This document shows, piece by piece, positions 51,398 through 59,427 of a stretch of 64,000 bases of DNA; the stretch's first letter is position 1; each line of letters starts with the position of its first letter. The DNA comes from MPNO01 sp965200535. Lineage in GTDB: Bacteria > Pseudomonadota > Alphaproteobacteria > MPNO01. The translations under genes and the position numbers were made by a program. The stretch is taken from NCBI GenBank assembly GCA_965200535.1, contig CBDAUF010000001.1:1860001-1924000 (forward strand), in the 5' to 3' direction. Under the pieces are notes generated by a model that was not told the DNA's origin, did not search any database, and saw only the letters and a program-made list of their open reading frames with translations.

Positions 51398-51879
51398 CCC
51401 CGCTCCGCCTTGATCGCTGCCGCGACCGCATTCACCGCCTCGAGGATGTTGAGGTAGCCGGTGCAGCGGCACAGATTCGACGACAGCGCCTCGCGCAGCC
51501 CTGCCTCGTCGATGTCGGGCTCGCGCTCCAGCACGGCGACGGCCAGCATGAGGAAACCCGGGGTGCAGAACCCGCATTGCAGGGCGTGATGGTCGATGAA
51601 GGCCTGCTGCAGCGGGTGCAGCCGGTCGCCGTCGGCCAGCCCCTCGACCGTGCGGATCTCCGTCCCGCCGGCCTGGGCGCCGAACATCAGGCAGCTTCGC
51701 ACAGGCGCGCCGTCGACGATGACGGTGCAGGCGCCGCAGACCCCGTGCTCGCAGCCGAGATGGGTGCCGGTCAGGCCGCAATCCTCGCGCAGCGTGTCGG
51801 CCAGGGTCTTGCGCGGCTCCACGCGGACCGTGCGGGCTTTGCCGTTGACGGTGAACGAGACCTCGCGCGGGGCGGTCAT
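51394..51879 (-). CDS. [2Fe-2S] small subunit of the molybdenum hydroxylase
   Basis: A 161-residue iron-sulfur subunit with both domains of the CoxS/XdhA type. The plant-ferredoxin-like cluster site is LGCEHGVCGACTV with a later cysteine in VRSCLMF, and the second cluster site in the helical bundle is CGFCTPGFLML with NLCRCTGYLNIL. It passes electrons from Moco to the FAD subunit. It overlaps both neighbours by four bases (ATGA), so expression is tightly coupled. Confidence 0.93.
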   Translation of the reverse strand: MTAPREVSFTVNGKARTVRVEPRKTLADTLREDCGLTGTHLGCEHGVCGACTVIVDGAPVRSCLMFGAQAGGTEIRTVEGLADGDRLHPLQQAFIDHHALQCGFCTPGFLMLAVAVLEREPDIDEAGLREALSSNLCRCTGYLNILEAVNAVAAAIKAERG

Positions 51880-52763
51880 CGGCCGGCCCTCCCGGCGTCC
51901 TCATCCCTCCGGTGGGCGTCTGCGAGCGCGCGCTCGACCATGACGCCGGCGAGATCGGCGCGGTATCCGGCGCTCGCATGCGAGTCCGAAACCGCGTCGA
52001 CGGCTTCGGCGACGGCCGCACCGGCGTCGCGGAACAACGCCGGACCGGGCGCGCGGCCGGCCAGCACCTGTTCGCCCTCGGCGACGCGCCTCGGAAAGGC
52101 CTCGACGCCGCCCACCCCCAGTCTCGGTTCGACGATCGCCCCGTCTTCCACCCGATAGACGGCGAGCGCCATCGCCAGCGCGAAATCGCCCGCCCGGCGG
52201 GCGAATTCCCGGAATCCCCAGCGCGTACCGGGCGCCAGCCGGGGAAGCTCGACCCCGGTCAGGATTTCGTCGTCGGCCAGCGCGGTCGTCATCGCCCATT
52301 CGAAAAATCCGGACGCCGCGATCCGGCGTTCTCCGCGCACGCTCCGCGCGGCGAGCCGGGCATCGAGGGTGGCCGCGACGAGACACCATTCCGAGGCCGG
52401 GTCGGCATGCGCGAGGCTGCCGCAGAAGGTTCCCCGCATGCGGATCGGATAGTGGCCGATATGGCCGACCACGGCGGCAAGCAGCGCACCGAGCGCACCG
52501 TCCTCCACCGGGCGGTGAAAGTCGGCATGGCGGGCGAGTGCGCCGATGGCGAGCGCGTCGTCGCGCACCGCGACGGTTGCCAGGTCGGGAATGCGGTTGA
52601 TGTCGATCAGGTGGGCCGGGCGCGCGAGGCGGAACGCCATCGTCGGCACCAGGCTCTGGCCGCCGGCGAGGACACGCGCATCGTCCGCGGCGTGGGCGGC
52701 GAGCAGCGCCGCGGCCTCCGCGACCGTCCCCGGCAGATGATGGGTGAACGGGGCCGGCTTCAT
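51876..52763 (-). CDS. FAD-binding medium subunit of the molybdenum hydroxylase
   Basis: A 295-residue CoxM/XdhB-type flavoprotein subunit. The FAD-binding loops are LAGGQSLVPTMAFRLARP near residue 33 and the pattern GTFCGSLAHADPASEW, in which a cysteine replaces the usual glycine of TxGGxL. The CO dehydrogenase flavoprotein C-terminal domain begins around residue 180 (RWGFREFARRAGDFALA). It is the first gene of the operon and lies 71 bases downstream of tRNA-Gln on the same strand, so readthrough from the tRNA promoter is possible. Confidence 0.9.
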   Translation of the reverse strand: MKPAPFTHHLPGTVAEAAALLAAHAADDARVLAGGQSLVPTMAFRLARPAHLIDINRIPDLATVAVRDDALAIGALARHADFHRPVEDGALGALLAAVVGHIGHYPIRMRGTFCGSLAHADPASEWCLVAATLDARLAARSVRGERRIAASGFFEWAMTTALADDEILTGVELPRLAPGTRWGFREFARRAGDFALAMALAVYRVEDGAIVEPRLGVGGVEAFPRRVAEGEQVLAGRAPGPALFRDAGAAVAEAVDAVSDSHASAGYRADLAGVMVERALADAHRRDEDAGRAGR

Positions 52764-52834
52764 CGGGCTTTCGGGATCCTCGGCAGGCCGGCGAACGCGG
52801 CGGTCCGACGGACGGGCGGTACAGGGGCCGCGCA

Positions 52835-52908
52835 TGGCTGGGGGACCTGGATTCGAACCAGGACTGCTCGGGTCAGAGCCGAGAGTTCTACCGTTAAACT
52901 ATCCCCCA
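52835..52908 (-). tRNA. tRNA-Gln (anticodon CTG)
   Basis: A complete 74-base cloverleaf on the minus strand including an encoded CCA. The acceptor stem TGGGGGA pairs with TCCCCCA, the U1-A72 pair and G73 discriminator fit glutamine identity, the anticodon arm is CTCGG-CTCTGAC-CCGAG with anticodon CTG, and the T-arm is CCTGG-TTCGAAT-CCAGG. It reads CAG codons. Confidence 0.97.
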
Positions 52909-52934
52909 GCGGCCCCGGCGGGGCAACGGGAGAG

Positions 52935-52962
52935 AGAATAGCGCCATTCGGCAGGCAATCAA
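52935..52962 (-). promoter_or_regulatory. Promoter of tRNA-Gln
   Basis: On the minus strand TTGATT (52962-52957), 16 bases and TATTCT (52940-52935), 26 bases before the tRNA. A reasonable sigma70 match. Confidence 0.55.
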
Positions 52963-53037
52963 GATTCGCCGGGCCGCGCCGGGGCGGGCGGGCATGGTCC
53001 GCGGCGCGCGGCATACGGCGGCGACGGCCAACCCGGT

Positions 53038-53067
53038 TTGGCCGCTGTCCGACCGTATCTGTACAAT
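53038..53067 (+). promoter_or_regulatory. Promoter of ppx/gppA
   Basis: TTGGCC at 53038-53043, an 18-base spacer and TACAAT at 53062-53067 predict a start near 53074, about 30 bases before the ATG at 53105. Confidence 0.5.
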
Positions 53068-53104
53068 CCGCCGGCGCCGCGGGGGGCGCGGGTCGAGGGC
53101 GGCG

Positions 53105-54160
53105 ATGGACGGGGCGGACCGCACGACGCACACGAGGCATTGGCGCCGGGCTTCCCGGAGCGGCGCGGGCCGGCGCCGGCAGGGCCGGTCGATCGCCGCC
53201 CTCGATCTCGGCACCAACAACTGCCGGCTCCTGATCGCGCGGCCGACGGCGGACGGTTTCGCGGTGATCGACGGGTTCTCGCGCATCGTCCGGCTCGGCC
53301 AGGGGCTCGAGGCAAGCGGCGAACTCTGCGAGACGGCGATGCAGCGCACCGTCGATGCGCTCGCCATCTGCGCCGCCAAGATCCGCCGTCACCGGGTGGT
53401 GCGCGGACGCTACGTCGCCACCGAGGCGGCGCGCCGGGCGGCCAACTGCGCCGGCTTCCTCGCCCGGGTCATCGCCGAGACCGGGATCGAGCTCGACATC
53501 ATCTCCTCGCGCGAGGAGGCTAGGCTCACTCTCCTCGGTTGCCTGCCGCTGTTCGATCCGGCCGCGCCCTACGGGCTGATCTTCGACGTCGGCGGCGGCA
53601 GTGCCGAGATCGTCTGGGTCGGGCTCGCCGACCGCGGTGCGCCCGAAATCCTCGGCTGGGTGTCGCTTCCGGTCGGTGTGGTAACGCTGACCGAACGGCA
53701 CGGCCCGGGCGAGTTCTCCGCCGCCGAGTACGAGGCGGTGGTTGCCGAGATCGCCGCCATGCTGGCGCCGTTCGACGCCGCACACGGCATCCGGCGCGCC
53801 ATCGAGGAGGGGCGGGCGCAGATGCTGGGAACCGCCGGAACGGTGACCACCATCGCCGGGGTCAGCCTCGGCCTCCGGCGTTACAACCGCGCGGTGGTCG
53901 ACGGATCGTGGCTTGCCTTCGACGACATCCGGCGCATCAGCGAGCGGCTCGCGGGCTCAACCTACGCGGAACGCGCCGCGTACCCGTCCATCGGCGCTGG
54001 ACGCGCCGACTTGGTGGTCGCCGGCTGCGCCGTGCTCGAGGCGATCTGCCGCACCTGGCCGGCGCGGCGGCTGCGGGTCGCCGACCGCGGCGTGCGCGAC
54101 GGCATCCTGCACCAGCTCGCCGCCGAGCTCGGTTCCCGGCCGGACCGTGGCCGGGCGTGA
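53105..54160 (+). CDS. Ppx/GppA-family exopolyphosphatase / pppGpp phosphatase
   Basis: A 351-residue member of the ASKHA-fold Ppx/GppA family that hydrolyses polyphosphate or pppGpp. The N-terminal phosphate loop is ALDLGTNNCRLLIA, the adenosine-side motif LIFDVGGGSAEIVWVG follows, and GTAGTVTTIAGVSLGL is the third conserved loop. About 25 basic residues precede the fold. It is the short one-module form common in alphaproteobacteria, which does not let the two activities be distinguished. It overlaps rlmE, as in related genomes. Confidence 0.9.
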   Translation: MDGADRTTHTRHWRRASRSGAGRRRQGRSIAALDLGTNNCRLLIARPTADGFAVIDGFSRIVRLGQGLEASGELCETAMQRTVDALAICAAKIRRHRVVRGRYVATEAARRAANCAGFLARVIAETGIELDIISSREEARLTLLGCLPLFDPAAPYGLIFDVGGGSAEIVWVGLADRGAPEILGWVSLPVGVVTLTERHGPGEFSAAEYEAVVAEIAAMLAPFDAAHGIRRAIEEGRAQMLGTAGTVTTIAGVSLGLRRYNRAVVDGSWLAFDDIRRISERLAGSTYAERAAYPSIGAGRADLVVAGCAVLEAICRTWPARRLRVADRGVRDGILHQLAAELGSRPDRGRA

Positions 54161-54860
54161 CCGGAAAGGGCGTCGGGCCGGGCGCTTGAAGGGCGTCGGA
54201 CGGCGCCCGGCGACGGTCCGGGTCAAGACCGCCCGGGGGCGCAAGCCGTCCTCGACACGGTGGCTCCAGCGCCAGCTCAACGACCCCTATGTCGCGGCCG
54301 CGGCGCAGCACGGCTACCGCTCGCGCGCCGCCTGGAAACTGGTCGAGATCGACGACCGGTTCGGGCTGCTGCGCCGCAACGCGGCGGTGCTCGACCTCGG
54401 CGCGGCGCCCGGCGGCTGGACCCAGGTCGCCGTCGAGCGGGCTCCCGGCGGGCGCATCGTCGCCGTCGACCGCGCCGGGATGGAGCCGGTTCCGGGCGCC
54501 GAGACCCGCATCGTCGATTTCGACGATGCGGCCGCGGCCGCGGCCCTGATCGAGGAACTCGCCGGCCGGGTCGACCTCGTCCTGTCCGACATGGCGATCG
54601 CCGCGACCGGCCACCGCGGCACCGACCAGCTCCGCAACCAGCGCCTCGCCGAACTGGCCTGGGAAATCGCGCGCCGGGTCCTCCGGCCGGGCGGCGGGTT
54701 CGCGGTCAAGGCGTTCCACGGCGGCGGGGCGGCCGATCTCATGGCGGCGTTGAAGCGCGCCTTCGCCGAGGTGCGGAGCGTCAAGCCGGCTGCCTCGCGC
54801 GCCGAGTCGGCGGAACTCTACGTGGTCGCCCGCCGCTACCGCGGTTCCGGGCCCGACTGA
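54147..54860 (+). CDS. rlmE: RlmE (FtsJ/RrmJ) 23S rRNA 2'-O-ribose methyltransferase
   Basis: Methylates U2552 of 23S rRNA in the assembling 50S subunit. The SAM-binding motif is VLDLGAAPGGWTQVA, preceded by the family-typical STRWLQRQLNDPYV and YRSRAAWKLVEID; catalytic residues of the K-D-K-E set are in SRAAWK, SDMA, VKAFHGG and ESAELY. The start is uncertain: GTG at 54147 (237 residues, overlapping the previous gene) or TTG at 54186 both leave a basic N-terminal tail. Confidence 0.92.
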   Translation: MAGRDRKGRRAGRLKGVGRRPATVRVKTARGRKPSSTRWLQRQLNDPYVAAAAQHGYRSRAAWKLVEIDDRFGLLRRNAAVLDLGAAPGGWTQVAVERAPGGRIVAVDRAGMEPVPGAETRIVDFDDAAAAAALIEELAGRVDLVLSDMAIAATGHRGTDQLRNQRLAELAWEIARRVLRPGGGFAVKAFHGGGAADLMAALKRAFAEVRSVKPAASRAESAELYVVARRYRGSGPD

Positions 54861-54870
54861 CCCCCGCGTT

Positions 54871-54898
54871 TTGGATTCGTGTGCGCCCCATGTATCAT
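54871..54898 (+). promoter_or_regulatory. Promoter of guaB
   Basis: TTGGAT at 54871-54876, a 16-base spacer and TATCAT at 54893-54898 predict a start near 54905, about 20 bases before the guaB ATG at 54926. An imperfect stem GCGCCGTC-TTCAC-GACGGTGC (54901-54921) fills the short leader. Confidence 0.5.
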
Positions 54899-54925
54899 CC
54901 GCGCCGTCTTCACGACGGTGCGCGC

Positions 54926-56386
54926 ATGGACATCCGAGAGGCCTTTTCCTTCGATGATATCCTCCTCGTGCCGGCCGAATCCGCCGTCGTTCCAAACGAC
55001 ACCGACACCTCGACCCGCCTGACTCAACGCATTGCGCTCGGCATCCCGCTGGTTTCCGCGGCGATGGACACCGTGACCGAGAGCGTGCTCGCCATCGCCA
55101 TGGCGCAGGCCGGAGGGATCGGCGTCGTCCACAAGAATCTCGACATCGGGGAACAGGCGAACGAGGTCCGGCGGGTCAAGAAGTTCGAGTCCGGCATGGT
55201 CGTCAACCCGGTCACGATCGGACCCGACGAGACCCTTGCCGACGCGCTTTCGCTCATGGCGGGGCACAGGATTTCGGGGATCCCGGTGGTCGAGAACGGC
55301 GGCCGGCTGGTCGGCATCCTGACCAACCGGGACGTCCGCTTCGCCAGCGATCCGGGCCAGCCGGTGCGCGAACTGATGACCGCGGACAACCTCGTCACCG
55401 TGACCGAACGGGTCGGCGGCGACGAGGCCAAGCGCCTGCTGCACACCCATCGCATCGAGAAGCTTCTGGTCGTCGACGAGGACCGTCGCTGCGTCGGCCT
55501 GATTACCGTCAAGGACATGGAGAAGGCGCAGCGTTTCCCCGACGCCACCAAGGACGAGAAGGGGCGGCTCCGGGTGGCGGGGGCAACCGGCGTCGGCGAC
55601 GACGGGGTGGCGCGGGCAGAGGCGCTGATCGACGAGGAGGCCGATGTCATCGTGGTCGATACCGCGCACGGCCATTCCAGCGGGGTGATCGACGCGGTCG
55701 GCCGGATCAAGCAGATGTCGAACCGTGCCGAGGTGATCGCCGGCAACGTGGCGACGCCGGAAGCGGTCCACGCCCTGGTCGACGCCGGGGCGGACGCGGT
55801 CAAGATCGGCATCGGGCCGGGATCGATCTGCACCACCCGCGTGGTCGCCGGCGTCGGCGTGCCGCAGTTCTCCGCCGTGCTCGAATGCGCCGAGGCCTGC
55901 CGCAAGGCCGGCGTGCCGGCGATCGCCGACGGCGGCATCCGCTTCTCCGGCGATCTCGGCAAGGCGATCGCCGCCGGCGCCGACTGCGCGATGGTCGGCT
56001 CGCTGCTGGCCGGCACCGACGAAAGCCCGGGCGAGGTGTTCTTGTACGAGGGACGATCCTACAAGTCCTATCGCGGCATGGGCTCGATCGGCGCGATGGC
56101 GCGCGGTTCCGCCGACCGCTACTTCCAGCAGGAAGTCAGCCAGACGCTCGACCTGATCCCCGAAGGGATCGAGGCCCGCGTGCCCTACAAGGGGCCGGCG
56201 GCGGGCGTGCTGCATCAGCTCGTCGGCGGGTTGCGCGCCGCGATGGGCTATACCGGCAACCCGACCATCGGGGCGATGCAGGCTAACTGTCGGTTCCGCA
56301 GGACGACCGACGCAGGTGTGCGCGAGGGCCATGTCCACGACGTCGCGATCACCCGCGAGGCACCCAACTACCGGCGCGGGGAGTGA
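54926..56386 (+). CDS. guaB: GuaB inosine-5'-monophosphate dehydrogenase
   Basis: Converts IMP to XMP, the committed step of GMP synthesis; 486 residues, normal length. The (beta-alpha)8 core is interrupted by two CBS domains at about 95-205. The catalytic cysteine is Cys302 in GIGPGSICTTRV, with IADGGIRFSGD and the flap SYRGMGSIGAM after it. The start ATG at 54926 is used because the predicted promoter lies between it and an upstream in-frame ATG. It forms an operon-like run with the GNAT gene and guaA. Confidence 0.96.
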   Translation: MDIREAFSFDDILLVPAESAVVPNDTDTSTRLTQRIALGIPLVSAAMDTVTESVLAIAMAQAGGIGVVHKNLDIGEQANEVRRVKKFESGMVVNPVTIGPDETLADALSLMAGHRISGIPVVENGGRLVGILTNRDVRFASDPGQPVRELMTADNLVTVTERVGGDEAKRLLHTHRIEKLLVVDEDRRCVGLITVKDMEKAQRFPDATKDEKGRLRVAGATGVGDDGVARAEALIDEEADVIVVDTAHGHSSGVIDAVGRIKQMSNRAEVIAGNVATPEAVHALVDAGADAVKIGIGPGSICTTRVVAGVGVPQFSAVLECAEACRKAGVPAIADGGIRFSGDLGKAIAAGADCAMVGSLLAGTDESPGEVFLYEGRSYKSYRGMGSIGAMARGSADRYFQQEVSQTLDLIPEGIEARVPYKGPAAGVLHQLVGGLRAAMGYTGNPTIGAMQANCRFRRTTDAGVREGHVHDVAITREAPNYRRGE

Positions 56387-56958
56387 CCGGGGCGATGGCC
56401 GCGACGCTCCGATCCGCCCGTCCGAGCGACGCCGGCGCGATCGCTCGTATCTACGTCGCCGGCTGGCAGGACGCCTATCCCGGCCTGCTGCCCGACCGCC
56501 TGCTGGTCGGCATGCGCCGCGTCGAGGGCCGGGCGGAACGCTGGGCGCGGGCCATCCGGCATCCCGCGCGGGGCGAGCGGACCGTCGTCGCCGAGGCCGC
56601 CGACGGGGCGGTGGTCGGATTCGCCGGCGGTGGCCCGGCGCGGGTGCGGGGCTTCGCCTACGACGGCGAGATCTACACCCTCTATGTCGACGGCGACCGC
56701 CGGGAGGCCGGGGTCGGACGCCTCCTGTTCTCGGGCCTTGCCGCCGAGCTCGCCGCGGCGCTCGGGCCGTCGTTGATCGTCTGGGTGCTCAAGGGCAACC
56801 CGGCCCGTTACTTCTACGAGGCGCTCGGCGGGCGCCATGTCGGCCGCAAGACGGGCTCGCTCGGCGGCGCAGCGATCGAGGAGTTCGCCTACGGCTGGCC
56901 CGACGCCGCGGCGCTCGCCGCCTCGCCGGACAGGGCCGGAGACCGGTTGCGCCGATGA
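56383..56958 (+). CDS. GNAT-family N-acetyltransferase
   Basis: A 191-residue GCN5-related acetyltransferase. Motif A (acetyl-CoA pyrophosphate loop) is YVDGDRREAGVGRLLFSGL, and NPARYFYEALGGRHVGRK is the motif B region; the N-terminus reads LRSARPSDAGAIARIYVAGW. The acceptor is unknown. It sits between guaB and guaA with four-base overlaps on each side (GTGA and ATGA), so it is cotranscribed with GMP synthesis genes; many alphaproteobacteria have an RNA methyltransferase in this position instead. An ATG at 56395 is an alternative start. Confidence 0.85.
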   Translation: MTGAMAATLRSARPSDAGAIARIYVAGWQDAYPGLLPDRLLVGMRRVEGRAERWARAIRHPARGERTVVAEAADGAVVGFAGGGPARVRGFAYDGEIYTLYVDGDRREAGVGRLLFSGLAAELAAALGPSLIVWVLKGNPARYFYEALGGRHVGRKTGSLGGAAIEEFAYGWPDAAALAASPDRAGDRLRR

Positions 56959-58511
56959 CAGGCGCCGGCGAGGCCGTCCTGATCCTGGACTTCGGCTCCC
57001 AGGTCACCCAGTTGATCGCGCGCCGCATCCGCGAGAGCGGCGTCTACTGCGAGATCCACCCCTGTTTCATGGAGGAGGCCGCAATCCGCGCGTTTGCGCC
57101 GCGCGCGGTGGTGCTGTCGGGCGGGCCCGACTCGGCCACCAGGGACGAGGCGCCGCAAGTGCCCGACGCGGTGTTCGCGCTCGGCGTGCCGGTGCTCGGC
57201 ATCTGCTATGGCCAGCAGGCGATGTGCAAGGCGCTCGGGGGCGCGGTGGACAGCGCCGCGGAACGCGAGTTCGGGCGCGCGGAACTCGCGGTGACCGCCG
57301 CGTGCGGCCTGTTCGACGGGGTCTGGAAGCCGGGCGACCGCGCCCAGGTGTGGATGAGCCACGGCGACCGGGTGACCCGGCTGCCCGAGGGATTCGGGCC
57401 CACCGCGGTGAGCGAGGGCGCGCCCTACGCCGTCATCGCCGACGACGCCCGCCGGTATTACGGCGTCCAGTTCCATCCCGAGGTCGTCCACACCCCCGAC
57501 GGAGCGGCGCTGCTCAAGAGTTTCACCCACCGGATTGCCGGCTGCGCCGGAGAATGGACCATGGAGGCCTACCGCGACCGGGCGATCGCGGCGGCGCGCG
57601 ACCGGGTGGGCGGCGGGCGCGTCATCTGCGGGCTGTCGGGCGGCGTCGACAGCGCGGTCACCGCCGTCCTGCTGCACGAGGCGGTGCGCGACCGGCTGCT
57701 TTGCGTCTTTGTCGATACCGGACTGATGCGCGCCGGCGAGGCCGAGGAGGTGATCGACCTGTTCCGCGGCCATTACAACATTCCGCTGCGCGCGGTCGAT
57801 GCAAGGGCCCGTTTCATGCGCGAACTCGCCGGAGTGACCGACCCAGAAGAAAAGCGCAAGCGCATCGGGGCGGCCTTCATCGACGTCTTCGCGGCGGAGG
57901 CCGAGGCGGCGGGCGGCGCCGAGTTCCTGGCCCAGGGGACGCTCTACCCCGACGTCATCGAGTCGGTTTCGGTAACCGGCGGGCCGAGCGCGGTGATCAA
58001 GTCGCATCACAATGTCGGCGGCCTGCCCGAACGCATGGCGATGAAGTTGGTCGAACCGCTGCGGGAACTCTTCAAGGACGAGGTGCGTGTGCTCGGGCGC
58101 ACCCTGGGTCTGCCCGAGACCATGGTCGGCAGGCACCCATTCCCGGGGCCGGGCCTCGCGATCCGCATCCCCGGCGAGGTGACAGAGGAGAGCCTGGAAA
58201 CCCTGCGCCGGGCCGACGCGATCTATCTCGAGGAACTGCGGGCGGCCGGGCTGTACGACGAGATCTGGCAGGCCTTCGCGGTGCTGCTGCCGGTCCGTAC
58301 GGTCGGCGTGATGGGCGACGAACGCAGCTACGAACAGGTCTGCGCGCTGCGCGCGGTGGTCTCGACCGACGGCATGACCGCCGAGTCCTACCCGTTCGAC
58401 CATGCGCTGATCGCGCGCATCGGAACCCGTATCGTCAACGAGGTGCGCGGTATCAACCGGGTGGTCTACGACGTGACCTCGAAGCCGCCCGGCACCATCG
58501 AGTGGGAATAG
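56955..58511 (+). CDS. guaA: GuaA GMP synthetase (glutamine-hydrolysing)
   Basis: Converts XMP to GMP; 518 residues. The class I glutaminase domain has the nucleophile Cys84 in GICYGQQAM and the His/Glu pair in YGVQFHPEVVHT. The ATP-pyrophosphatase P-loop is GLSGGVDSAV near residue 225, and the C-terminal dimerisation domain contains GRHPFPGPGLAIRI and ends VYDVTSKPPGTIEWE, the universal GuaA tail. Complete. A GC stem (58510-58535) follows the stop. Confidence 0.97.
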   Translation: MTGAGEAVLILDFGSQVTQLIARRIRESGVYCEIHPCFMEEAAIRAFAPRAVVLSGGPDSATRDEAPQVPDAVFALGVPVLGICYGQQAMCKALGGAVDSAAEREFGRAELAVTAACGLFDGVWKPGDRAQVWMSHGDRVTRLPEGFGPTAVSEGAPYAVIADDARRYYGVQFHPEVVHTPDGAALLKSFTHRIAGCAGEWTMEAYRDRAIAAARDRVGGGRVICGLSGGVDSAVTAVLLHEAVRDRLLCVFVDTGLMRAGEAEEVIDLFRGHYNIPLRAVDARARFMRELAGVTDPEEKRKRIGAAFIDVFAAEAEAAGGAEFLAQGTLYPDVIESVSVTGGPSAVIKSHHNVGGLPERMAMKLVEPLRELFKDEVRVLGRTLGLPETMVGRHPFPGPGLAIRIPGEVTEESLETLRRADAIYLEELRAAGLYDEIWQAFAVLLPVRTVGVMGDERSYEQVCALRAVVSTDGMTAESYPFDHALIARIGTRIVNEVRGINRVVYDVTSKPPGTIEWE

Positions 58512-58535
58512 GCGGGTCCCCGTCCGCTCCCGCCT
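58510..58535. terminator. Stem-loop overlapping the guaA stop
   Basis: AGGCGGG (58510-58516) and CCCGCCT (58529-58535) can pair around a 12-base loop. There is no T-run, and the stem begins in the stop codon itself. A weak candidate for transcription or 3'-end control. Confidence 0.3.
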
Positions 58536-58611
58536 CCGGGGTGTCGAGAGGGCGCGGTGCGGCGGAGGAGGCGTGCTATAGTCGGGCATCCGACCCTTGG
58601 AGGCCCGCAAG

Positions 58612-59421
58612 ATGATCGTACAGAGCGCACCCCCCGAAGAGCCGCGTTTCGTCATCACGATGGCCCAACACATGAGCTTTGCCGGCGTGTTGGCGCGCGC
58701 CTTCGGCAACGATGAATTCGAACCCGTCGAGCCGCGCGAGGCGGTCCTCTATATCGTCGACCACCACGACGCCGGCTGGGCGGACCTCGACGCCGAGGGC
58801 CGGCTCGATCCGGCCACCGGCCTGCCCTACAACCTTGTCCAGACGCCGTTCCACGAGATCGTCAAGACCTCGGCGGCTTCGCCGGCCTTCAACAGCCGCC
58901 GCCACGCTTATTGCGGGTTGCTGTCGAGCATGCACAGCTGGGGCCTTTACAACGGCCGTTACGGCATGTCCGACCATGTCCTGCTCGACAACCTGGCGGC
59001 GGACAACCGGGCGACGGCGGAGGGCATGCTCGGCGGCGAACTGGAGCGCCAGACCCGCCTCAAGCAGGCGCTGGCGGCGGATCCCGACACCGCCGCATGG
59101 GTGGACGAGGACCAGGTGATGCAGAACTACAAGCAGCTCCAGTTCTTCGACACCATGGCGCTCTACTTCAACTGCAACGGTGCCGCCGACCGCAAGCCCG
59201 AAACCTTCACCCATGTCCCGAAGTCGCGGGACGAGGACGCAACCATTGCGCTCACCCCGCGCAGCGAGACCGTCTACGCGCTCGATCCGTTCCCGTTCGC
59301 CGACGACGAGCTCGAGGTCTCTTTCGCCGGGCGCTATCTGGCGCCGCGGCGCGGCGCGGCGAACGTCGATCTCGCGGCGGTCGACGAGGCGTGGCAGACG
59401 GTGCGGCTCGTCGCCGGCTAA
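58612..59421 (+). CDS. DUF3891 family protein
   Basis: A 269-residue protein of the DUF3891 family. It has an HD-like arrangement of histidines and aspartates (AQHMSFAGVLARAFG, YIVDHHDAGWADLD, TPFHEIVKTSA, QFFDTMALYFNC), which suggests a metal-dependent hydrolase, but no activity has been established to my knowledge. The ATG at 58612 is preferred because GGAGG lies eight bases upstream; a TTG at 58597 is in frame. A TATAGT at 58577-58582 could be its -10. It precedes the isoprenoid isomerase by six bases. Confidence 0.75.
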   Translation: MIVQSAPPEEPRFVITMAQHMSFAGVLARAFGNDEFEPVEPREAVLYIVDHHDAGWADLDAEGRLDPATGLPYNLVQTPFHEIVKTSAASPAFNSRRHAYCGLLSSMHSWGLYNGRYGMSDHVLLDNLAADNRATAEGMLGGELERQTRLKQALAADPDTAAWVDEDQVMQNYKQLQFFDTMALYFNCNGAADRKPETFTHVPKSRDEDATIALTPRSETVYALDPFPFADDELEVSFAGRYLAPRRGAANVDLAAVDEAWQTVRLVAG

Positions 59422-59427
59422 AGCGGG

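Noticed and set aside
46790..51457. A 1555-codon open frame on the plus strand
   Set aside because: It is antisense to the molybdenum hydroxylase genes, follows their codon phase and shows no domain. Long antisense frames are expected at 70% GC.
52835..52908. tRNA-Gln as a phage attachment site
   Set aside because: No integrase gene and no repeated copy of the tRNA 3' end could be found in the window.
54888..54926. Upstream in-frame ATG as the guaB start
   Set aside because: It would place the start inside the predicted promoter and add residues not typical of the family.
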